A DNA stretch of 24,358 bases from an uncultured Clostridia bacterium. Lineage in GTDB: Bacteria; Bacillota; Clostridia; Christensenellales; UBA1242. The notes under the pieces are model-generated. The model was not told the DNA's origin and ran no database searches. It saw nothing but the letters and a program-made list of their open reading frames with translations. A program made the translations under genes and the position numbers. Shown here in pieces: positions 17,477-24,271 of the stretch (positions within the stretch are counted from its first letter, which is position 1; each line of letters opens with the position of its first letter). Location of the stretch: the NCBI GenBank assembly GCA_937914725.1, contig CALDMJ010000192.1:1-24358 (forward strand). Direction: 5' to 3'.

Positions 17477-18403
17477 ATGAAAAAAATAGTAGCAGTTTCG
17501 ATTGCCATAGTGCTGTCCGTTTTTGCACTGGTTGGCTGTGGAAAAGTGGAAAAGTCAGTTTTGTTTGTCGTGCCAGATGGCGCGCCCGCACTGAGTGTGG
17601 CAAGTTTGATGATGGATGAGTATGAATTAGACGGAGAAACCGACTATAAAGTGGTTTCTAGCGAGGATATCGGCAACTACTTTGCCACAAAACGCGCGGA
17701 TGCGGGGGTTTTACCACTAAATCTTGCGACTAAAATGACCGACTACCAAATTGTTTCAATCAATACTTTTGGAAACCTTTATATCGTGGGAACAAGTGGG
17801 CAAGATATAACTAGTTTGAAAGGGAACACATTGCACGTAATCAATTTAAACAATGTTGTTGGCTTGACAGTTCGACTGATGCTAAATAAATGCGGAATTG
17901 ATTATACTATGAATGACTTGCAAGCAAGTTCGAATAATGTAGTTTTGAAAGGCGCAAATGCTAGCGACCTTGCGGGCGCATTCTCAGCAGGCAAAGTTGA
18001 ATTTGCAGTTGTCGCAGAGCCTATGTGTTCTAAACTAATGAAAATAAATACTAATTTGAAAATACTCGCGGACGTCCAAGAATTGTATGGAAAGTATCCG
18101 CAAAGCGCAATGGTTGTCAAAAAAGGAAGATTTACAACCGCGCAAATCAATGGCGTGATTGCGAAAATGAAACAAAAAGTATCCGTAACCGACACATTTG
18201 AAATAGTCACCGCGCACCTAGAAAGAGGCGTTGTAAGTGCTTTTACAAAAGACGGATTAACGGCGGAAGTTGTGGCGCGATGCAATGTTGGCTTTATGCG
18301 CGCTAGCGAAAACAAAGATTTTATCAATGATTATATTGATAAAATTATTGCCCTGCAAGAAAATGCGGCGCAAAAACTCACCGATGATAGGTTCTTTGTA
18401 TGA
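17477..18403 (+). CDS. ABC importer substrate-binding lipoprotein (NMT1/SsuA-like)
   Basis: A 308-residue precursor. A hydrophobic signal runs from about residue 4 and ends in the lipobox LVGC, with Cys21 as the lipidated residue, so the mature protein is anchored outside the membrane. The body fits the periplasmic-binding-like fold used by nitrate, sulphonate, taurine and thiamine-pyrimidine importers (VPDGAPAL near the N-terminus; ADAGVLPLNLATKM, VEFAVVAEP). The ligand cannot be told. The open frame extends to 17459, but that stretch is the promoter -10, so the ATG at 17477 is the start. The last codons overlap the permease by four bases (ATGA), implying coupled translation. Confidence 0.85.
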   Translation: MKKIVAVSIAIVLSVFALVGCGKVEKSVLFVVPDGAPALSVASLMMDEYELDGETDYKVVSSEDIGNYFATKRADAGVLPLNLATKMTDYQIVSINTFGNLYIVGTSGQDITSLKGNTLHVINLNNVVGLTVRLMLNKCGIDYTMNDLQASSNNVVLKGANASDLAGAFSAGKVEFAVVAEPMCSKLMKINTNLKILADVQELYGKYPQSAMVVKKGRFTTAQINGVIAKMKQKVSVTDTFEIVTAHLERGVVSAFTKDGLTAEVVARCNVGFMRASENKDFINDYIDKIIALQENAAQKLTDDRFFV

Positions 18404-19188
18404 ATAGAGAAAAACTAATAAAACGCGTGCGCCACGCACTTTATGTCGCGGCAACAGTTGTTGTTTTGCTGCTTGCGTGGCAAACCGCTTATTTGATTTG
18501 CGACAATCCGTTGATTGTTCCGTCCGTACAAAAAACAATTGATAAAACATTTGCACTTTTGGGCAGCGCAGCGTTCTATGCGTCGTTTGGTGCGACGCTA
18601 TTGCGTGGAGTTGTATCATTTGTGATTGCAGTTGTTTTTGCGATTGCACTATTTGTGCTATCAAAAACTTGTAAATTTATGAAAGTCTTTTGTGACACAG
18701 TTGTCAAAGTGCTGAGAAGCGTGCCAACAATCGCAATAATATTGTTCATCCTCATTTTGACAAATGCACAAATAGCGCCAGTCTTTGTTGCATTTTTGGT
18801 GGTTATGCCGCTAATTTATGCAGGTATGTGCGGTTTTTCAGTAGGTATAAACGTTAAAAATTTGTGCTATGTGTATAAAATTTCAAGGCGCGACTATGTT
18901 AAGTTTGTGTACCTTCCAAAACTTCAAAAAGACCTTTTGCCGATTTTTTCATCAAGCATCTCACTCAATTTGAAAATTATCGTCGCAAGTGAGGTGCTGG
19001 CAAACACATACCAAAGCATAGGCGGTATGATGCAAGAAAACAAAGTTTATTTTGATATGGCAGGGCTAATTGCTCTCGCACTCATCACAATTTTCGCCGC
19101 AGTGGTTTTGGAAAAAATTGTCGACGCATTCAAGTACTTCAAGTTTAAGGTTAAAGATAAGGAGGGGGTGAAAAATGAAATTAATTGA
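18400..19188 (+). CDS. ABC importer permease (BPD_transp_1 type)
   Basis: A 262-residue membrane protein with about six hydrophobic helices: residues about 12-30, 60-86, 105-130, 130-145, a stretch near 190-205, and 220-240. The cytoplasmic loop before the last pair (ISRRDYVKFVYLPKLQKDLLPIF) corresponds to the EAA coupling loop that docks on the ATPase, with the LP pair conserved. It belongs to the SsuC/TauC/NrtB-like permeases and should form a homodimer with the ATPase encoded next. Its ATG lies in the overlap with the lipoprotein gene. Its own 3' end overlaps the ATPase start by 14 bases and contains that gene's AAGGAGGGGG ribosome binding site. Confidence 0.88.
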   Translation: MNREKLIKRVRHALYVAATVVVLLLAWQTAYLICDNPLIVPSVQKTIDKTFALLGSAAFYASFGATLLRGVVSFVIAVVFAIALFVLSKTCKFMKVFCDTVVKVLRSVPTIAIILFILILTNAQIAPVFVAFLVVMPLIYAGMCGFSVGINVKNLCYVYKISRRDYVKFVYLPKLQKDLLPIFSSSISLNLKIIVASEVLANTYQSIGGMMQENKVYFDMAGLIALALITIFAAVVLEKIVDAFKYFKFKVKDKEGVKNEIN

Positions 19189-19756
19189 TATTTGCAAAAG
19201 GTACAACAACAAAACCATTTTGCAAAATGTAAATTTGTCTTTTGATAACAATGAAATTGTCGCCGTCATTGGACAAAGCGGGGTTGGGAAAACAACGCTT
19301 TTGAACATTATCGCAGGGCTGACACCATATGAAGGGGAAGTTGTAGATTGCGGCAGCGTGTCGTATATGATGCAAGATGACGTCTTTGTCGACAACTTGA
19401 GCGTCCTTGATAATTTACGACTATTCACGCGCAAAAATAAAGATGAAGTGCTTTCATTCCTCTCCGCGCTAAAACTTGAGAGTGTCGCTAACGAACCACC
19501 CGCAAACCTCTCAGGCGGAATGCAAAGAAGAGTTAGTTTTCTGCGCGCATTGCATTTTGATGCACAAGTTTTACTACTCGACGAACCCTTTAAGAGCCTA
19601 GACGTCGCCACAAGCGCGGAATGCGTCGCCTATTTGAAAGCCTTTTTGCAAAACAATCCGCACCTGTGCATAATCGTCTCGCATAACCTCGACGAACTTG
19701 CGCCCCTCGCGCCCCGCGTCCTACAGTGTTCCAACGCAACACTGCGCCCGCGTTAA
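19175..19756 (+). CDS. ABC importer ATPase, short form
   Basis: A 193-residue nucleotide-binding protein: Walker A GQSGVGKT at 33-40, Q-loop in SYMMQDD, signature LSGGM at 112-116, Walker B LLLDEP with D136-E137, D-loop SLD, and switch H170. All catalytic residues are present. SsuB/TauB-type ATPases usually run to about 240-260 residues; this one stops shortly after the switch histidine, ending ATLRPR. The end of the gene is clearly more GC-rich than its start, and the stop lies only 10 bases before the repeat island. It powers the lipoprotein-permease importer encoded just upstream. Confidence 0.9.
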   Translation: MKLIDICKRYNNKTILQNVNLSFDNNEIVAVIGQSGVGKTTLLNIIAGLTPYEGEVVDCGSVSYMMQDDVFVDNLSVLDNLRLFTRKNKDEVLSFLSALKLESVANEPPANLSGGMQRRVSFLRALHFDAQVLLLDEPFKSLDVATSAECVAYLKAFLQNNPHLCIIVSHNLDELAPLAPRVLQCSNATLRPR

Positions 19757-19766
19757 CACCCACTAC

Positions 19767-19831
19767 AAAAAGGTACATAGTCAGTTAACTATGTACCTAA
19801 GTTCATATAGTGGCACTCACCAAACCTGCAG
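19767..19831 (-). repeat. 65-bp direct repeat, copy 1, with terminator-like hairpin
   Basis: It matches copy 2 (19968-20032) with four differences in 65 bases, at a spacing of exactly 201 bases. It contains an 11-bp stem (AGGTACATAGT at 19771-19781 with ACTATGTACCT at 19788-19798). On the minus strand the hairpin is followed by five T (19767-19771 complement), so it can end a minus-strand transcript. No T run follows on the plus strand. Confidence 0.85.
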
Positions 19832-19967
19832 CAGCGGCCTATGCCGCCCAAACCTGCAGCCGTGCGCTATCCCCGAGAAACTAAGTTGTTAGAATGGTAG
19901 TGCGTTTGCCGTCCACGCAAGCAACTTACGTGTAGGAAAAGTACCCACAGCGGCGGGCTCTCCCGTA
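19832..19967 (-). other. GC-rich spacer between the direct repeats, possible structured RNA
   Basis: No plausible gene lies here. The stretch is markedly more GC-rich than the window and rich in short inverted repeats: GCGGC/GCCGC around 19834-19847, TAAGTTG/CAACTTA (about 19882-19888 and 19922-19928) enclosing TGCGT/ACGCA, and CGGG/CCCG around 19955-19965. A further AAACCTGCAG with GTGCGCT follows copy 1 at 19850-19868, echoing the tail of copy 2 but displaced by a hairpin-forming insert of about 18 bases. I do not recognise an RNA family. The strand is suggested only by the flanking terminators. Confidence 0.35.
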
Positions 19968-20032
19968 AAAAAGGTACATAGTTGTTTAACTATGTACCTA
20001 AATTCATATAGTGGCACTCACCAAACCTGCAG
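19968..20032 (-). repeat. 65-bp direct repeat, copy 2, with the terminator of the SpoIIQ-like gene
   Basis: Same unit as copy 1. Its stem is 12 bp (AGGTACATAGTT at 19972-19983, AACTATGTACCT at 19988-19999) with a 4-base loop. On the minus strand it is followed by six T (19967-19972 complement). It lies about 50 bases beyond the stop of the minus-strand LytM gene and is its natural intrinsic terminator. Confidence 0.88.
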
Positions 20033-20047
20033 TCGTGCGCTTTCGCA

Positions 20048-20638
20048 CTATTTGTTTTCAAGGGTGAGGTATTGGGATGGGTCAATCTTAGCGCCGTTTT
20101 CAAGCACTTCAAAATGAAGATGAGCGCCTTGTTTTGCTTCAGCCTGATTCGAGCTTGCAACCTTGCCAATAACTTGTCCCTTCTTGACTTGGTCACCCTC
20201 TTTCACAGTAGGTTCCGTGTCAAGCGCAGCGTAAACCGTCGCCAACTTGTCATTGTGCCTAATCGTGATTGTCGTGCCCATAAGGTAAGACGACTTCACG
20301 CTCTCAACAACGCCGTCGTAAACAGCCATAACATTAGCACCCGAAGTCGCAGAAAAGTCAATAGCCTTGTGTGCCTCCCACTGATTCAAAGTCGCATTGA
20401 ATTGAAGCGCGCTCCCTGAGTAACCCATAAGTATCGTCGCATCCTCAAGTGGACTTGTGAACACAATCGGTGTGTTGTTGGTCTCTTGCGTAGGTGTGTC
20501 GTCTTGGCTCAAGTTCTTGTTAGCGCTCGGCATAGAAAATGCAACAATAAGCGCAATAGTAAGAATAAATGCAGCCACCAAAACTCCATATGTTGCAAGT
20601 TTGATGTTTGTTTTTCTTTGATTGTTTGAATTTGACAT
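20048..20638 (-). CDS. SpoIIQ-like M23/LytM-domain membrane protein
   Basis: A 196-residue protein with a short basic N-terminus, one membrane helix (about residues 13-35), a linker rich in Asn, Thr and Gln, and a LytM domain from about 67 to the end. Metal-site residues are present: H90 and D94 (HxxxD), and H173/H175 (HLH). Active M23 enzymes usually have a further His in a YxHL motif; here the motif reads YAAL with A138. Size, topology and the TVYAAL and KKGQVIGK segments resemble SpoIIQ, the forespore partner of SpoIIIAH in the engulfment channel, and that fits with sigH in the window. A general envelope endopeptidase or regulator remains possible. The ATG has AAGGAGG upstream and the stop is TAG. 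Confidence 0.78.
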   Translation of the reverse strand: MSNSNNQRKTNIKLATYGVLVAAFILTIALIVAFSMPSANKNLSQDDTPTQETNNTPIVFTSPLEDATILMGYSGSALQFNATLNQWEAHKAIDFSATSGANVMAVYDGVVESVKSSYLMGTTITIRHNDKLATVYAALDTEPTVKEGDQVKKGQVIGKVASSNQAEAKQGAHLHFEVLENGAKIDPSQYLTLENK

Positions 20639-20648
20639 TTTTTTTTGT

Positions 20649-20691
20649 CCTCCTTGTATGTGATTGTAGACAGGGTTTTATTTTTTTATAC
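20649..20691 (-). promoter_or_regulatory. Possible forespore-type (SigF/SigG-like) promoter and ribosome binding site of the SpoIIQ-like gene
   Basis: On the minus strand, GTATA (20687-20691), a 15-base spacer, then GTCTACAATC (20662-20671). The Bacillus SigF/SigG pattern is GYATA, 15 bases, GGNNANANT; this matches except for T in place of the second G. The ribosome binding site AAGGAGG is at 20649-20655. In the same gap a TACAAT further upstream could serve a vegetative promoter. Nothing else is visible in 20692-20888 beyond AT-rich sequence. Confidence 0.35.
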
Positions 20692-20888
20692 ATTTTGTTC
20701 ATATTTTTTTGTGATTGCGCATAAATCTATTGTATACAAATGGTGAATTTAAGCATTCGCTTGAATACGCACATACACTATAGATGCAATTTGCTCTTTT
20801 GTTTCGGTGAAATAATAGTAACAATTTGTCATAAAGTGGGCAATTGGGGTGAAAAATTCAAAAAAGTAAATTAATATAGTGAAAATCG

Positions 20889-20932
20889 TTGTGTTTTTGT
20901 CACAAACTATGCTAAAATAAAACTATGGAGGG
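20889..20932 (+). promoter_or_regulatory. Promoter and ribosome binding site of the small membrane protein
   Basis: TTGTGT (20889-20894), 18 bases, TAAAAT (20913-20918) preceded by TATGC (extended -10), and GGAGGG at 20927-20932, 6 bases before the ATG at 20939. Confidence 0.6.
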
Positions 20933-20938
20933 TAAAAA

Positions 20939-21433
20939 ATGGCAAAGAAATCAAAAATGACAAACTTTATTGTCAAAGGTATCGCAGCAGTTTGCGCATT
21001 TCTTGCATCAATGATGCTTATTTGTCCTGTTATCGCAGGAACAGTATCTGGCGCTGGGCTTAAACAATCAACCAATATGAACTTGTTTGACATTTGGGAC
21101 AATGGTCTCAAAGATGCACCTGCTGACTACACAATTATGACAATTTGTTTCTCAATCGTGTTCTTCCTCGGATTGATTATGGCAGTTTTGTTCGTACTCA
21201 ATATGTTCTTGAACAATCAATTGATTGACAAAATTCTTATGATTGCTGGCATTGCTTTTGCAGTTTTTGCAGTTGTAGGTTTGATTTGCGCATTTGTTTA
21301 TGGCGGAAGTAACTCTGAAAGCGCGCTTGGAATGAAAGTTAGCATTTCTGCTGGCGTTGGTGCAATCCTTGCAACAATCTTCAGTGTCGCTGCTGCGGCA
21401 ATGACATTTGCTGAAAAATCATTGAGCAAATAA
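20939..21433 (+). CDS. Four-helix membrane protein of unknown function
   Basis: A 164-residue protein I do not recognise. It has a Lys-rich start followed by four hydrophobic helices at about residues 12-35, 64-88, 98-122 and 134-154. A loop of about 28 residues between helices 1 and 2 (SGAGLKQSTNMNLFDIWDNG and on) probably faces outside, and a short Lys-containing tail lies inside. There are no catalytic motifs. The layout, with NLFDIW in the first loop, resembles many small uncharacterised Clostridia membrane proteins. A good ribosome binding site and a strong terminator show an independent, expressed gene. Confidence 0.8.
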   Translation: MAKKSKMTNFIVKGIAAVCAFLASMMLICPVIAGTVSGAGLKQSTNMNLFDIWDNGLKDAPADYTIMTICFSIVFFLGLIMAVLFVLNMFLNNQLIDKILMIAGIAFAVFAVVGLICAFVYGGSNSESALGMKVSISAGVGAILATIFSVAAAAMTFAEKSLSK

Positions 21434-21440
21434 TTGATAA

Positions 21441-21476
21441 AAAATGCGATTTCGGTCGCATTTTTTTATTTATTTT
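21441..21476 (+). terminator. Intrinsic terminator of the small membrane protein gene
   Basis: A 9-bp stem (AAAATGCGA at 21441-21449, TCGCATTTT at 21456-21464) with loop TTTCGG, followed by seven T and a second T-rich tract. A textbook terminator. Confidence 0.92.
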
Positions 21477-21634
21477 TTTAGATTGAATGAATTTTTAAAA
21501 TGGTATCGTGTTTTTTACTAATTTATATTTAGAATATTGTTAATTATATTTCAAGAACTAATAATGTATTAAAATTCCATTACACAAGCAAAGAGCTTAG
21601 TGTGGGCAAGTATTATTTGCCATTAGTGCAGGCG

Positions 21635-22435
21635 TTACACCGAAAAAGCAGTGTCAAGTAGTGCCATAAGTGCAAAGCCGACAATCATAAAAATTGTGGC
21701 TTTATTTTTGCCGCATTTGACCGCTTCGGGGATGAGTTCGCAAGTCGCAACCGCAACCATCGCACCCGCCGCAAAACTAAGTAGGAAAGGCAGAAAACTT
21801 GTCACATAAAAGCATAGCGCAAACGCAAGCACCGCAAAAATCGGCTCAACGCTACCAGATAGCATACCAGTTACGAAAGATTTTTTCGCCGAAACGCCTT
21901 GCGCCCGCAACGGCAACGCGACTGTTAAGCCTTCAGGTATGTTTTGTATACCGATGCCGACTGCAAGTAGTATTGCCGAAACCGTGTGCACGTCACCCGT
22001 CGCCGTCGCAATCGAGCCAAACGCAACACCGACTGCCATACCTTCAGGTATGTTGTGAATAACAATTGAACCCGTGAAGATAACAGCGCGCTTCATCGCC
22101 CTGTGTTTTGCAAATTTTTCCAACGTGAAAAATCTGTCAAGAATTTTGTCTGAAAGCACAATAAATGTTCCGCCAACAAGAAAACCTATCGCAACATATA
22201 GGTATATCGGCAAATTGTTTTCCTCGCACGCCTCAATTGCAGGAGAAAGCAGCGAAAAAAACGATGACGCTATCATAATTCCGCCCGCAAGTGCCAAGAG
22301 TTTTGACATTTGCTCGGGATTTTTGTTCTTGAAGGCAAAAATCAGTAGCGCGCCGAGCGTCGTGCAAAGAAAGCAAAACATTGCGCAAATCACGCATTGC
22401 CATATAACGGGAATGTTATCTAGAAACTCTAACAT
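21635..22435 (-). CDS. ZIP-family (ZupT/GufA-like) metal transporter
   Basis: A 266-residue polytopic membrane protein with about eight helices. The fourth helix carries HNIPEGMAVGVAFG and the fifth IQNIPEGLTVALPL, the paired metal-binding motifs of the ZIP family. Gln in place of the first His of the second motif is typical of the GufA-type branch. It should import zinc or related divalent cations into the cytoplasm. The usual His-rich cytoplasmic loop is absent; the corresponding loop has DKILDRFFTLEKFAKHRAMKR. The ATG at 22435 has AGGAG about 5 bases upstream. I see no clear terminator in the 200-base gap beyond its stop. Confidence 0.9.
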   Translation of the reverse strand: MLEFLDNIPVIWQCVICAMFCFLCTTLGALLIFAFKNKNPEQMSKLLALAGGIMIASSFFSLLSPAIEACEENNLPIYLYVAIGFLVGGTFIVLSDKILDRFFTLEKFAKHRAMKRAVIFTGSIVIHNIPEGMAVGVAFGSIATATGDVHTVSAILLAVGIGIQNIPEGLTVALPLRAQGVSAKKSFVTGMLSGSVEPIFAVLAFALCFYVTSFLPFLLSFAAGAMVAVATCELIPEAVKCGKNKATIFMIVGFALMALLDTAFSV

Positions 22436-22495
22436 TTTTTCTCCTATGCAATATCTAGTCCATTATATGAACGAGTGATAATAATTGTTAAATAG

Positions 22496-22530
22496 TTGAA
22501 AAAAAAACCTAAGTGTGATATAATTAAAAA
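22496..22530 (+). promoter_or_regulatory. Leaderless-type promoter of the mrnC-rlmB-sigH-dnaX operon
   Basis: TTGAAA (22496-22501), 17 bases ending GTGTGA, TATAAT (22519-22524), then exactly 6 bases to the ATG at 22531. TGTG one base before the hexamer gives an extended -10. There is no Shine-Dalgarno site. It is the third case in this window with the identical 6-base spacing. Confidence 0.8.
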
Positions 22531-22977
22531 ATGAAAGAATTTTTTGAAACATTAGAGAATATTAAGGACGAAAAAGAAGCGCACTTGAGAAATGTTCTCG
22601 TGCTTGCATTTGTTGGAGACGGACTGTGGACGGCGTATGTCCGCACGCACCTAGCAAAAAACAGCCTCGAAAATAGCGGGAAACTCAATAAGGTTGCAAA
22701 TTTGTATGTCAAGGCGGAAAGTCAAGCAGTTATCTATGACGCACTTGCAAGCGAACTAAAGGAAAGTGAACTTGACGTCGGCAGGCGTGCGCGCAATGCA
22801 AAATTGCACCACACCGCCAAAAACGCAAGCATTGAGGACTATCGCACCGCAACAAGTTTTGAAAGTGTGCTCGGGTATGTCTTTATGTCGGGAGACTTAG
22901 ATAGACTCGAAGAACTGATGAAAAAAAGCATCGACATTGTCGAAAATATTATAATAAAGGAAAAGATATGCAAATAG
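22531..22977 (+). CDS. mrnC: Mini-ribonuclease III
   Basis: A 148-residue single RNase III domain without a double-stranded-RNA-binding domain, the hallmark of Mini-III, which matures 23S rRNA ends in Bacillus. Visible are LAFVGDGLW with the catalytic-type Asp30, YVKAESQA, RRARNAK, HTAKNASIEDYRTAT and SFESVLGY with Glu111. Length and motifs match the family. The gene heads a tight operon: the rlmB start codon lies inside its last codons. Its stop is TAG, which shows amber is used as a real stop in this genome. Confidence 0.95.
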   Translation: MKEFFETLENIKDEKEAHLRNVLVLAFVGDGLWTAYVRTHLAKNSLENSGKLNKVANLYVKAESQAVIYDALASELKESELDVGRRARNAKLHHTAKNASIEDYRTATSFESVLGYVFMSGDLDRLEELMKKSIDIVENIIIKEKICK

Positions 22978-23663
22978 AAGGGAAAAACAGCGTTTTGGAA
23001 GCGTTGCGCGTCGGGAAAAAGTTTGAAAGTTTGCTAATCTTGCAAGGGAGCAAGTCGTGCGGCGAAATCGAACAACTTGCAGCGGCTAAAAAAATCGGCA
23101 TCAAGTATGTTCCAAAACAAAAACTTGACGACATTTCAAAGACGCACAAACATCAAGGCGTCATTGCCTATATTGAGGGCTTTAAATATGTCCCGCTTGA
23201 AAGCCTATTCAAGGACGACGGATTTGTTGTTTTGCTTGATAGTATTGAGGACCCGCACAATCTCGGCAGCATTATCCGCACTTGCGAATGCGCGGGCGTC
23301 GACGGAATCGTCATTCCAAAGCACCGCGCGTGCGAAGTCAATGAAACAGTGTTCAAAACAAGCGCAGGCGCAGTCAATCACGTCAAAATCGCGCAAGTCG
23401 GCAGCCTTAACGACGCGATTGAAAAAATGAAAGACAACGGATACTTTGTTTTTGCAACGGCAATGGATGGCGAACTTGCAAAAAATACTAACTTGAAAGG
23501 TAAAATCGGCATTGTCATTGGCAATGAGGGCAGCGGCGTGCACAAATTGACAAGACAAATTTGCGACGGAACACTAAAGATTGAAATGCGCGGAAAACTT
23601 AATTCCCTCAACGCGTCCGTCGCGTGTGGAATAATCGTTTTTCAAGCACTGGAGCAAAGATAA
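22968..23663 (+). CDS. rlmB: 23S rRNA 2'-O-methyltransferase RlmB (TrmH family)
   Basis: A 231-residue SPOUT methyltransferase. An N-terminal substrate-binding domain (1 to about 75, EGKNSVLEAL) is followed by the knot domain with motif 1 DPHNLGSIIRTCECAGVDG (about 95-113), motif 2 VIGNEGSG (about 182-190) and motif 3 LNSLNASVACGI (about 211-222). RlmB methylates Gm2251 in E. coli; the Bacillota orthologue YacO sits next to mrnC as here. It overlaps mrnC by 10 bases, with AAAGGAAAA just upstream of the ATG. Confidence 0.94.
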   Translation: MQIEGKNSVLEALRVGKKFESLLILQGSKSCGEIEQLAAAKKIGIKYVPKQKLDDISKTHKHQGVIAYIEGFKYVPLESLFKDDGFVVLLDSIEDPHNLGSIIRTCECAGVDGIVIPKHRACEVNETVFKTSAGAVNHVKIAQVGSLNDAIEKMKDNGYFVFATAMDGELAKNTNLKGKIGIVIGNEGSGVHKLTRQICDGTLKIEMRGKLNSLNASVACGIIVFQALEQR

Positions 23664-23665
23664 AT

Positions 23666-24262
23666 ATGGATGACAGACAACTAATTGAGAAATTTAAAAC
23701 TGGCGACGATTTTGCGCTTGAAGAATTGCTAAAGCAAAACAAACCGCTAATCAATCAAATTGCGCGCAAATATTTTTTGATTGGTGCGGAAGTAGACGAC
23801 CTGATTCAAGAGGGAATGATTGGACTGTATCGTGCAATCATTACTTTTGATGATACAAAGGACGTCAATTTCAAAAGTTATGCGCGCGTTTGCATAGAGC
23901 GCGCTGTATTTAACGCAATAAAGAGTGCAAATTCAAAAAAGAATTTACCGCTAAATCAATCAGTTAGTTTGTCATTGCAGGATAATAATGATAATGATGA
24001 CGATGAAGATATTGTGGCGTATGTCACGTGGGATGACAGCGACCCAGAGTCAATTTTGATAAACCGCGAAAATTATGCAAAACTTTTTGATAAAGCAACG
24101 CAAAATCTTAGCGTTTTTGAAAAAAATGTGTTAAAATTATACCTAGATGGTTTGACGTATACCGAAATCGCTGAAAAGCTTGATAAAAGCGCAAAAAGCG
24201 TCGACAACGGATTGACGCGCATAAAGGCAAAAATTTCAATTTCAAACTTTCAAGACGAATAA
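23666..24262 (+). CDS. sigH: RNA polymerase sigma factor SigH
   Basis: A 199-residue sigma-70 family protein. Region 2 contains ARKYFLIGAEVDDLIQEGMI (33-52), nearly the SigH signature. A linker rich in Asp and Asn (about 108-125) is followed by region 4 with LSVFEKNVLKLYLDGLTYTE, then KSAKSVDNGLTRIKAK, the recognition helix area also typical of SigH. SigH drives entry into sporulation, competence and stationary phase. The frame opens earlier at 23624, inside rlmB, but the ATG at 23666 fits the family N-terminus. It lies 2 bases after the rlmB stop, with a weak GGAG 11 bases upstream. In B. subtilis yacP lies between rlmB and sigH; it is absent here. Confidence 0.92.
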   Translation: MDDRQLIEKFKTGDDFALEELLKQNKPLINQIARKYFLIGAEVDDLIQEGMIGLYRAIITFDDTKDVNFKSYARVCIERAVFNAIKSANSKKNLPLNQSVSLSLQDNNDNDDDEDIVAYVTWDDSDPESILINRENYAKLFDKATQNLSVFEKNVLKLYLDGLTYTEIAEKLDKSAKSVDNGLTRIKAKISISNFQDE

Positions 24263-24271
24263 AGGAGAAAA

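Noticed and set aside
19880..19930. tRNA-like look of the plus-strand stretch containing AGAATGGTAGTGCG
   Set aside because: It resembles a D-arm, but there is no T-arm (no GTTCGAATCC-like motif), no acceptor stem closes at tRNA distance, and no anticodon arm fits.
19767..20032. CRISPR array
   Set aside because: Only two long repeats 201 bases apart, with a structured spacer and terminator hairpins; no regular short repeats and no cas genes.
21465..21634. Terminator for the ZIP transporter in the AT-rich gap
   Set aside because: Only a 5-bp stem (GGCAA/TTGCC near 21605-21621) without a T run on the minus strand was found.
10311..22977. Genome-wide recoding of TAG to a sense codon, suggested by the amber in the exporter gene
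   Set aside because: TAG ends the ttcA-like gene (inside its terminator), the SpoIIQ-like gene and mrnC at the expected family lengths, so TAG works as a stop here.
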